Shown here: piece by piece, positions 10,453-20,856 of the stretch | How the letters are laid out: the number at the start of each line of letters is the position of its first letter | Position numbering within the stretch: the stretch's first letter is position 1 | NCBI RefSeq assembly: GCF_020536995.1 | Contig: NC_068357.1 | Span: 147,170,751 to 147,234,750, forward strand | DNA length: 64,000 bases | Source: Dreissena polymorpha | Lineage: Eukaryota; Mollusca; Bivalvia; Myida; Dreissenidae | Direction of reading: 5' to 3' | Notes under the pieces: model-generated | Database searches by the model: none | Told to the model about the DNA's origin: nothing | Seen by the model: the letters and a program-made list of their open reading frames with translations, nothing else | Translations under genes and position numbers: made by a program

Positions 10453-10525
10453 GGCCGTTTAGCTCAGTTGACAGAGCGTCATGCTTATAACACGAGTGTC
10501 GTGAGTTCGATCTCCCCAATGGTCA
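10453..10525 (+). pseudogene. tRNA-Ile unit 29 with TAT anticodon
   Basis: Loop CTTATAA (anticodon TAT), stem changes CAT/CACG, T arm GAGTTCGATCTCC, acceptor AATGGTC. The downstream T-run is only AGTTTGT, so the terminator is lost. Confidence 0.7.
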
Positions 10526-12340
10526 AGTTTGTATTATTTTGGTTCCTTTTTGAATGGCATTTCATGATTTGGTATTATCAACTGGACAAAATAAATAATA
10601 TGACACATTTTTCAAAAGCTATATATTGTCATAACTAAGTCTTAAAGACTTTAATTTTCAGCAAATATCAGTTGTACATATGAACTATGAATACACATTA
10701 AACAATAGTTCAATGGCGTCATTTTAAATATGTAGAACTCATTTGTATAAGTAGTCGGCAAAGCGTCGTTCTAATAACGCAATGTTACGGATTCGATCAC
10801 CACACTTGCTAGATATTTTGATTGTTGTTGTTTGCAGAATTGCGTCAGATAATATCATTTGGACATTTGAACTTTTCAAGGGACCTTTTCACAGATTTTT
10901 GCATGTTTTGAAGTTGCCATTAAATGCTTTATATTGATAAATGTAAACATGAATCTAAAAAGCTCCAGTAAAATTTCAAGAATAAAATTTTAAAAAAGGT
11001 AACCTCAGCAGTGCTCGAACCACTGACCCCTGAAGTCCTTAAAGTAAAAACGACTTAGACCACTCGACCATCCTTTCTCATACAATAATAGATGTATTTT
11101 ATACTTTATATAAGCAACCCTCGTAGTTTCACAAAAAAATAACGACAACAGAACTCTCCAAATTATTAATTCGTTTCGCGTTGCAACGATTTATAATTTT
11201 CAGGTTTTTAAATCGTTCAAAGATGCATATAATGGCTATTTTAGAGCATGGTAAATGTTCAGTATTACTGTTTCCTCACAATTATTATAACTAAAACGAA
11301 AATTTGCGAATCTGAAACAACTTTTTTCAATTTTGTCAATTTACCCAAACGTGAAAAGGCCCCTTTAAGGCATACAATAAATGTGTAGTGTCATATCCAC
11401 TATGTGAGAATAGATTGTATACGTGGTCGGTTAGTTGACTTGGCAGAGCGTCATGCTAATAACGCAAATGTCAAGGGTTCGATCACCACACTGGCCGGAT
11501 ATTTTGATTTTGGTCGTTTGCAGAATTTCGTCAGATAATATCAGTTGGGCATATTAAGTATTAAGACACATTGTGCCAAAGTTGAAAAGTGGCATATTCA
11601 ATATTTTAGACAAGTTTGAATATGTATCATGTTAACTCAGTTTGCACAGCGTCGTTTTTATAAAGCGAGCGTCGTATATTCGATCCCGACATTGGCACGA
11701 TATTTTAACTTTCGTTGTTTCAATGGCGTCAGAAAAATATGAATTTAACACATGAATTATATATACAAAACACTACACTAGTTTTTAGTGTTATATTTAA
11801 TGTATAATACCAGATTGTATAAGTGGCCTGTTAGTACACTTGGCACAGCATTGGGTCTATCATCACACGATACAATATATTTTGATTTTGGTTGTTTGAA
11901 AAATAGCCTCGGATAATATCAGTTGTACTTACGAACTATTACGACTCATATTCCAATCTTTGTATAGTCTCATATTCAATATGTGAGACCTGATTGTTGA
12001 AGTGGCCTTTTAGCTAAGTTTAGTGCGTCGTGCTAATAATGAGAATGTCGTGGGTTCGATCGAAACACAGGCAATACATTTTGACTTTCGCTCCTCAATG
12101 GCGTCAGATAATATCAGTTGGACATATGAACTACATTTGTATTAACAAACATATATCAATAGATGTATAGAGCCATTTTCAATATGTGAGGCCAGATTAT
12201 ATTAGCGGTCGGTTGATTTTGGTTATTTGCAGAATTGTGAAAGATAATTTCAGTTGTACACATACACTATTTAGAACAAATCACAAAAGTTGTATAGTGG
12301 TTGTTGGTTCAATCCCTACACTGGCCTTATTTTTTATTTT
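10526..12340 (+). repeat. Decayed right flank of the tRNA array
   Basis: At least six eroded tRNA-Ile remnants are visible near 10750-10810, 11425-11497 (best kept: CATGCTAATAACGC and GGTTCGATCACC), 11628-11698, 11822-11880, 12004-12073 (GTGCTAATAATG, GGTTCGATC) and 12206-12325. Once the 486-bp MITE is set aside they lie about 185-205 bp apart, shorter than the 258 bp of the main array. Their spacers share a 'gcgtcagataatatcagttgg' core that corresponds to 'ggcattagttattatcaactgg' in the main array. Confidence 0.8.
10879..11364 (-). mobile_element. TTAA MITE carrying a tRNA-like sequence, copy 2
   Basis: Same family as 4224-4725 but in reverse orientation, 486 bp. Ends are AGGGACCTTTTCACAG and, from the other side, AGGGGCCTTTTCACG. 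Flanks are TTCA on the left and TTAA on the right, so one duplication copy has probably mutated. On the minus strand at about 11073-11000 it keeps A-box-like GGTCGAGTGGTC and B-box-like GGTTCGAGCAC. Confidence 0.88.
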
Positions 12341-12846
12341 TTTATTTTGGTTGCTTGGTGAATGACGTCAGTAAATAGCGTCACATGGCATGTGTTTCCA
12401 TTAAATTTGTTTGTCATTTCAGATGATTAAAGTGTAAGCACAAGCTGTATGTCAACGAAAATACTTTAGCTTTGGCTAAATGGCCTTGAATTTTGAGAAA
12501 CCCTTCTAGCGCAGATCCACCCCATTCTTACTCTATGGTTTATTTATGTTTAATACTACATGTATAGGCCTTTAATTTCCAAATTTTAATTTTAAAAAAT
12601 GGATTGTTAATCAATTTTATGGAGTAACACTCGTAAAGCGGCCAGCACAACGCATCCAAAGAGCTACCAATACACACATATGTTTCTATGTAGATCTGTG
12701 TTCCAGTCACAGTATCCACTAGACTGGGTGGATGCGTGCTTGGATTCAACGTCTGGCAACGTTCCCCGAATACCTGCTTAATTTATCCTTCGCATCTGCA
12801 TTAATCTTCCCCCGCTGTTTTTCGCTGTGCTGTCAGCAGTGTCTAA
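12341..12846. other. Non-coding, no clear feature
   Basis: AT-rich sequence. I see no credible exon, tRNA or structured repeat between the last tRNA remnant and the fossil ORF. Confidence 0.5.
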
Positions 12847-13230
12847 TTAATTCGCACTGCTAATTGCTCTCATATCTTCGTCAATCCTACTGCAAATATG
12901 CAGGCTCAAACTCAAATACTTCAGAATTTCAGGTTTAAGTGTTGAATCTGTAATTCCCGTCTTGCAATGGCCATATCTCCTACAAGTTGTTTCTATGAAC
13001 ATGTCGCTCCGTATTGCATTCCCTACCACCGGAACATGTCTAATGAGATGCTCACTATTTAAGAACTTGTCTTGTTCGCTTTCGGGCATTTCTCCATTGG
13101 CCTTAGATAATAGAGGACGTATCTCGCGTAGTTTTTGGTGTGCAGCGGCAAAGAAGTATGATATAATGAGCTTAACTGATGCCCAGTGCAGCGGACAATC
13201 ACCTCCTCTTTCTGCTCGAACATACAACAT
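12847..13230 (-). pseudogene. Fragment of an uncharacterised invertebrate repeat ORF
   Basis: A 127-codon open stretch on the minus strand contains YFFAAAHQK, EHLIRHVP, SDMFIETT and LSLHICSR. From memory, ORFs with this succession (yffAAgHxnYaRy ... GEHvxRHxxGLWNgIWSDMfIE ... sLHiCs) recur in bivalve and coral genomes without a named domain; I cannot confirm this here. No start codon context, splice sites or flanking homologous exons were found. It looks like an isolated, diverged piece of a dispersed element rather than a host gene. Confidence 0.5.
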
Positions 13231-16200
13231 TATTAGAAGTTATTGCCTTAATCAAATAATCAACCCTCAATTTACATTGTAGACGTTCGACTGGTAGATG
13301 CTATAGTATTACAAAACATTTCTAGATCATCAAATTTCTGAAAATTATTTTCATTGAATTACTCTGTCATTATCCGTAATGCCCGTCGTTCTGTAGATAT
13401 TTCTTCCCATTTAGGAGATTCCAGAAATTGTTGACTCAAGCAGCACTTCCAATCCACTATTTTCCATGAGCTATTTTCTATTTTCCACTGATCTCACAAC
13501 TGATCTTTAAACACGTTTCACTTATCAAATGGAAGTAACGTGTGTAAACTGTTAGATAACCCGTTCCCCCATAAAAAGCAAAGTGAAAACTCGCAGTCTG
13601 TTCAGGTTGTATGCTGTTTGCTGCTCATCAGTATCTAAATGTTGGAAATGAAGCCTTTAAGACTTGAATCCAGTAAGAAAGGTCTTTAATTAAATGTAAC
13701 TTTGTAAGGGACTACACATGCGTCAAAATACGTATCTTATTGGTAAAGGGTTAATTTATAAGGAGCATAACATAATTGAGAAGTATAATTAATTCATTTG
13801 CGTAGCCCATGCTTACCCGATGTAAATCAAACGGGTGTAAATCATTTGTGCGTAACGAATATGTGTATATGATGTCCGCACCTAGTGTATTATGCAGTAT
13901 ATTTGTATTTAGTTATAGTTTCGTTATGTCATCCCTGATTGTAAAGGTCAAATGATACATTTAAGGGTTTTTAGTGGATAATATTAAACGGCCTTTACAA
14001 AATGCCATTCAGAAATACAATAAGTTCAGTTTGTATAGCATGAAATTCCGATTCAATGAAGTGGAATGGAATTTTAATTTGCGTGTTAGCTAGAAGTTTA
14101 TTTCGATTGATTCACTTCAAAACCTTAACAAGCATGCATAGCGCATTTCTATTTTAGAGTGAACAGATCCAAAATCATGGATATGTTATAATTACCATGT
14201 AAGCGCACATACCTTAAACTGCTGAAAACGCCGGCCATCAATGACGCCATATTACCGGTAGATTTCTAAAAAAAAAAATCCCAGCCCGGCACCATTTAGA
14301 TTCTTCTTCAGAAGCATTTTCCCTCAAACAAAACACTTAAACATTTACTTTGCACCTAAATGTCGGGTATATGTCATTTTCTGTCGCACTAACAACTGAT
14401 TGAATCAGTACAAAGGTGTTCAAAATCTTTCGTAAGGCTGATCATGGTTATAGTTATTTGTAAGTCGTTGATTATGAGACCCTGGTCCCATTTGTACTAT
14501 CAATATATGTAATAGATATAGTGATGTTGAGTAGTTGCACGCAAACAGTTTCACATTAAATGACTAAATACAAAGAGGGAGACACTAATGTTAAATTACA
14601 AGTCATCTTTTTGGAACTTGGTCAGTCACATCATATAAATGACCTCTAAAAAACGCGTGGAGTTGCAGTTGAATATTCAAAGTAGTTACTGAGATGTGTA
14701 CATGTTGCAGACAAACCTTATGCTAAATTTCATCTAGAATGCAATTCTTAACCGGACTTTTATAAGTTAAAAAGGTAACATAATCCTGCTAAAAGCTGCT
14801 CACAATAATAGTTCTTGGTCATTGATCGTTCATAAAGACAATGAACACGTATGTTAAGTTTTATGCTAATATCTGCTGTAGGTATAGAGGTGTGGATTAG
14901 TTGCACGGTAAACGTTAACCCTAATCTTCTAAGTGCAAAAAGTGACATTATTCTGCTAAATTGAGGTAAGAGGAAAGAGTTAAATGGACCTTGTTATGGA
15001 CCTTGGTCAGTGACCTCACGTACAATTTGACCTCGAACACTTATTAAGTTTCAGTTGAGAAACGTAGAAGAAACAGTTGTTATGGAGAAGTTTCACGTTT
15101 ACTTTAACCAGAACAATACGCAGACGCAGAAATTTTGGTGAGTACTGTAGCTCGGACTTGAAGGTGAATAGTCGAGCTAAAAATGGCTAGTGAATGCAAC
15201 TTAGCTCCGCGCAGAAATCTGACCTGTTCTAAACATATCGGCATTAAAATATGGGTCAAGTGGGGTCAAACACTAGGTCACTTCAAAAACAACAATTAAC
15301 AACCTCATAATCGTACACTTTTAGCACACCGTCATTTAGAGGCCTCATTTTGTGCAAGATATCGACAATATCTAGGCCATGTCTTTGCCAAGTGCGGTCA
15401 AAAACTACGTTACCATGGGGTCAGCATGTGACGTCAAACAGCCAACAAGAGAAGAGTATTTTGTAGATGGCGTGATATTGAAGTATATTGGTCAACTAAT
15501 GTATTTCTCGGTAAGTAAATATTAGCATGTTACATTTTATCCGGTAACCATAAATCTTCTCACAAGCTGTAAACAAGTTTTTAATTTGCAGTTGCATACG
15601 AATATATTTGTTTCTAACATATATGAAATAAACCTTTTTCAAAAGTGACGTGGCAAGTAAACAGACGCTATATCATCAACACACATAAAATCGCCAGATC
15701 AATGTTTCCGGCTGACTGGATTGATACATAATCATCAATACATATTGCAAATGCATCGGGTTCTAAATAATATTTTTGCGTAAAGATTTCCCTGTTTCAG
15801 CTTAAAGTATCTGCAGTTTTCACATTATGATTCCGAAGTTTGCTTCCCACTGAATGAGATGGAAAAACGGTAATGAAGCGAGCATCAATTCCGCACTTAG
15901 GGCACTGCTTTTTCACGTTTTGATTTGTGAATTTTCACTGCTATTGATAGATTTTTACCACCTGAACGGCAATATGCATTCAATTATACGTTTTCAAATA
16001 GTGGCGTTAGTAATAAAAGAATCCGATATAAAATAGTCGATACAATTCTCTCATATTTGTCCTTCACAACAAACACATCAGTAGTCTTTGTCAGCGTATT
16101 ACTATATATTTCACCCACAATATTCTGGGCTTAATTGAAGTATTCTCCAACGGCTATGCATCCGTCATTATAAACGCTGGTAAAAATTATACATATGTTT

Positions 16201-17256
16201 CTTTTAAACATTGGTAACTTTTCGGATATTCAGGTATAGTAACCAGTAATGTAAGTTGATTGTATAAAAGCGTTTGAACGCAAAGTTACAAAATCGCACA
16301 TAGTGTAATTTAACCGACGGAAAGGGGAATCATTGACACTTCCAACTGCCAATCGTAACACTTCGTCCATCTCCGGATTCTCCGTAAAGACTACCTTATG
16401 CAATAAATAGCCGGTTGGGTCCAGAGTGTTCCAACTGCGAGAGCGTTAATTGCATGTACGCCTATTGTTCAAAGAAATGCTTTTGTTTTTGAAACTGATG
16501 CAACATATACTTTATCGTCGTACAATGTGATTTTTTCTAATTTTGGTTTTAGTTGTGGTTTCATAACTGCATTATAAATTGACATATCCCGGTTCTTAAC
16601 AACAACGGCACGAACTATACTGTACACTCTTATTTACCAAATATACTTATCGAGTATGGCATGGCACGTTTGCCATTCTTTGATAAATTATATTTACATA
16701 GAATTCTTTTCTTTTGCAATAAAATAATTTAACAGGCCTTAAAATATTGCTCAAGATAAAACAATAGTTTACGTTCTATGCTGAAATCTGCAAACATAAC
16801 CGGTTTTACATATTACTATTATTTGATAAATTGCTCCGGTGAAATTGAACAGCAGTTATGTAGAGTTCATGACGTAGCGCGAGTGACGAAGTGGAACGTT
16901 TATCCAGTATACAGGTCATAACACATTTCAATATTTCTCGTAGCATTAATACGATGACATGAGACATTTATTTAACCAGTTTAAATATATCATTATATGC
17001 CTGAATGCATAATCATCTGTTATTTTGTTGCATGGATTATAAGCGGACTTTATAACATAAATAGAGGTAAGATATTATTCCGAATGTTTATTGTCTTGTT
17101 TGGTACTTTAGTTGTGAAACAAATTCATTAATATTTATTACTTTCGATGAGATTTTTATTCTACTCATAGCTAACATTAAAAAATAAAAGTCGGTTCGTG
17201 TTCTCCAACCTGAGAAAGCATTCTAATTTGAGTGTATCCGATCACACACGGCATAC

Positions 17257-17287
<31 letters not shown>

Positions 17288-17500
17288 AATAAGAAGAAAG
17301 GATTATGTGCGTCCTTAAGTTCGTTAATTTAGGTCGGGAAGCGTATTGTCCTGTCTTTAAGGTCGAATAAAGCGTCAGTCACTACCGTCACACCCCTTGA
17401 CACCGTGGCAACATCTACCCCAAAAGCATCCCCTGTCAATTAAAGGAAGCACTCCGAAGCATAAACATAAACGATAGATCTTTTGCCGCGGTTTCAATGG
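13231..17500. other. Gene-poor region with decayed dispersed repeats
   Basis: No convincing exon. About 14560-15180 resembles a repeat seen elsewhere in this window (ggtcag..gacct..; ending 'gtagctcggacttgaaggtgaatagtcgagctaa', comparable with 49640-49725). 15230-15430 holds 'gggtcaa'-rich scraps. 17256-17277 is a pure C run followed by about 13 A. Confidence 0.5.
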
Positions 17501-17511
17501 CTGTATGCCTC

Positions 17512-17620
17512 TGGTAGGTCATTGTAGTCTATGTCCTATCATTTGTTCTAGTTCTTCGATGCGTGTCCTAAAGATTCGTAACCGTCTTCGTAGTTCTTCG
17601 TCATCGAAATATCACAAATT
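17512..17620 (-). pseudogene. Possible PIF/Harbinger transposase N-terminal scrap
   Basis: The minus strand reads RYFDDEELRRRLRIFRTRI then EELEQMIG without a stop. This resembles the 'DeELxxRfRfsRetIexLxxLi' entry segment of Harbinger-type nucleases. No catalytic DDE part follows. It is a short match from memory and could be chance. Confidence 0.25.
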
Positions 17621-18035
17621 GTGTCTGTTTACTTGTGGAAATTGTCTACTTGGTCGATGGTCAGCGTATATATGTCGACCATTATCAGCTATAGAAAGTC
17701 AAAGCGGGTTTATGTTTGGGTTATTGTTTGTGTTTGCGTGACATAATGCATTTTGGCTTCATATTAATAGTCGGTGTAACAATATATATGCTGAAGCAGA
17801 CTTTTGTGTATCAACTGTGTACTGTTGCTTCTGAACAAACAGTACATCCGTAATTTTAAAGCACGATGTACATAGTTTGATTTATTGAGGCATACATTAT
17901 TGTTTTTGAACGAAAATGACATCCGCAATTGGAAATCACACAGAACGTACTTTAATTCACTGGATCATAAAGTGTATATTGCTTTCATGATGCAAGCATT
18001 TAATAAAGATGATGGTAATAATAAACATAATAAAC

Positions 18036-18320
18036 ATAATAATAATAATAATAGTTATTATTATTAATTCAGAACAATTCATAATACAACCATTTGTACT
18101 TCTACTTCTACTTCTTCTATTGCAAATAATATTCATAATAATTATATTAAAATGTTATTGATAATAACATTCATTATATTTATTATCAAAATTATACTAC
18201 TACTACTACTACTTCTACTACTACAACAACAACAACAACTACTACTACTACTACTACTGCTACTACTAATAATAATAATGATATTAATAATAATACAAAT
18301 TATTATTATTATATTTAAAT
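18036..18320. repeat. Composite trinucleotide microsatellite
   Basis: Blocks of AAT/TAA, ACT, ACA and ACT again follow one another. Long apparent Leu/Gln or Ser/Cys ORFs on both strands are translations of this tract. Confidence 0.9.
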
Positions 18321-18459
18321 TGAACAATGCATCAGTATTTGCAATAATTCAACACTCTTGCACACCGTTCGGAATCGTCATTTATCATCCATGTATTATA
18401 ACTAAGAATAGGTATGACAGCATTAACAGTGACCAATGCTCTGATCCCTATTTTTAGTA

Positions 18460-20850
18460 GCAGCACTATCGTGAAAGATATACATATGCTATTTCGCAGT
18501 TATGTTTTAATTGTAAATAGCCGGAAGAAAACGCTTTAACATTAGTGATCGCAGAAGCATTTTATGGAATATATCACAGGCGCCACAGATCGTGAGCACT
18601 TTGTATACATTGTAAATGTTATATTCAAACATACACGTATTATCGTTGTTTTTTTAAAACGTTTTAAATACTTGCGCAATAAAATGTCATGCGCAATAAA
18701 TGCGTGGTTTTTTTTAAATCCAAGAACTCGCATTAAATATTATCAGAATATCTTGAACAGATGAAAGAACGCGATGTAGAAAAAAAGATTTATTTAATGT
18801 GCGGTTTATGTACCGATTTGAAACTATATAATAAAATAAACAAAAAAATACATTTGAATTAATTAAAATTCTTTCTTAGATGTAGAATGGTATTTTAATT
18901 ACCAGTTTTCTACTGAAAAATAATTTGCACGGGGTATATTTTGTAAGTCAATAAATCATCGCTTTATGTACTACAAAGTCTATGAGATGAATGGACAAAA
19001 ATTAAAATTTGAAACCAATATCTTTTGTCGATTAATAACTTCCAAATTACGACGATCGAAACGAGATGTAACTTTAAATGTTATGTCTATGAGGCAATAT
19101 AATGGATTTTGCTAGTGCAATGTTAAGAGAAGTTCAATTTGATTAATATATTCAACGACTCAATAGAACACTGACCATTAATAATTTAGAATGAAACGCA
19201 GCTCTGTTATTGCGTCAAATAATCACATGTGCGTGTTACTCATAAATGACATTTATTTATGAGACTGACAGTTGTGAACTAGCCACGAGCATATCTGTCA
19301 AAATATTGAAGCTTCGTCGATTTATTTTATAAGCATATATGTTTATCTATGAATAATGATAATAACTCCCATTCAATCATAATAAAAATCCAATAAATAT
19401 TTATCCGATATTAGTAGTGGATATCGTGCTAAAATTAGATATGTTGAAATATTGGGATCCCAATTTAGCCTGTCATGTGCAAAATACAGAACTTTCATTT
19501 ATATAACGTTCACTTTATTTGGCAACGTCAGAAGACTTAATGGATGCCTCTTATCTATTTTTTTTGTGTTAGTGCTTTTTCAATGTTAAACATTTTGTTT
19601 TCATCGTTTACATTATAACACTGGTCAATATCAACCTGATCATCGTGTTATTTAAACATATTTAGTTTGTATCTTGGTGATTTGTTTTGTGTCTCTCATT
19701 TTGTATGTGCTATAACCTTCGTGTCAGGATGTATTTTTATTAAAAAGTGTAATTTTTTAATAATGTGAAAAAACTTCAAGACATTAAGAGAATGAGTTGT
19801 ATTAATGATTGTAAGTGTCCGTAAAGTTACTCCTTAAGTTGGCATTAAGTTAATTTTTAATTGCAGTATTATATATTATTATTTTTTTTTTATTATTATT
19901 AGAATTATTATTTATATTATCTTTAAAGCTCAATCTTTTTTATGTAATTTTGTCATAACCAGAGAGACCTAAAAATAGACATTATAACACTGATTATAAC
20001 ACTAAACTATTTCAAGGTGTGGTGCAACATTTTTTTTGTGTAAAAATTATTTTGAAGAATTTAGAAGTCATTATTTCCTTTACTTTTTGTCGCACGGAAA
20101 GTAAAAAGTGGAGCATAAGAGATGGAATCTGCGACACATACCAATATCGGAACCCCTGATGACGCTTTGAGACAAATGCACCGTTTTAGGTAATACAAAT
20201 TTTGTATATAAGTACTTAAAGTAAATAATAAATATAGCGATTCCGCGATTGTGGTGTAGCTATATAACTTTCGTTGAATTATTATCATAACTTATCCAAA
20301 TAAATGGTTCATCGACAATTACATATAATTTTGGATAAGAAGATTCGAAATGATGAAAAGTGGTTAATATTTATAAGTATGATATTAACATGGATTGAGT
20401 GTGTTAAAATTCATAGAAGTATGTTATATATGAGGTATGAATGTAACTATATACGCATTTATTTTATAGAACACTTGTTTTAAAAGTAAGTGTCGAATAG
20501 CAACATTGTATATTTGCACATTTTCGGACTTGTATGATTAATTTTTTTGCTAATGTACGTGCTTTATTATCAGTTTCAGTCATTTTAAGTGATAACTTTG
20601 ACGACTTTATGTTTTCAAAATTCATTTACGCAAAGGATTAAAAATAAATCCACCGGTACAGATACATCAAGGATTCTAGATGGTTTATATGCGTTCGGTA
20701 TAAAATGTAGCTTGGACGCTTTCCCGCTCTTGTATGCCAGCAAAAGGAACATATATGCACTGCCCTCACTGCCTTCGTTTTAAAAAAAAAGCTAAATTTC
20801 ACAGAGCACATGCATCTGACAGATAAGTTTCTAGCATGCACAAATGAGTT
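18460..20850. other. Non-coding, AT-rich, nothing recognised
   Basis: No exon with credible splice sites and no repeat I can delimit. It is the 5' side of the IAP gene, and an upstream non-coding exon could be hidden here. Confidence 0.45.
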
Positions 20851-20856
20851 TCGGCA

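Larger units (their letters stand above)
2580..10560 (+). repeat. Tandem tRNA-Ile(AAT) gene array, 29 units of ~258 bp
   Basis: Each unit is a 73-base tRNA followed at once by AGTTTTT or a similar T-run (Pol III terminator) and a spacer of about 185 bp, all in one orientation. Unit starts are 255-269 bp apart. The tRNA consensus starts GGCCGTTTAGCTCAG, has anticodon loop CTAATAA and ends AATGGCCA. Seven units are identical to the consensus (2658, 3447, 3960, 5241, 5499, 6281, 9661) and others differ by a few bases. Two main spacer types alternate, one with 'ggcattagttatt..caactggacac' and one with 'ggcataaggtattatcaacagg', giving dimer and tetramer higher-order units. Seven units carry T8A and ten have a damaged T-loop/B box. 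Confidence 0.95.

Noticed and set aside
2580-10560. CRISPR-like regular repeat
   Set aside because: Repeated part is a tRNA with a terminator and the spacers are themselves homologous; eukaryotic context.
18142-18457. Poly-Leu/Gln and poly-Ser/Cys ORFs on both strands
   Set aside because: Microsatellite translation only.
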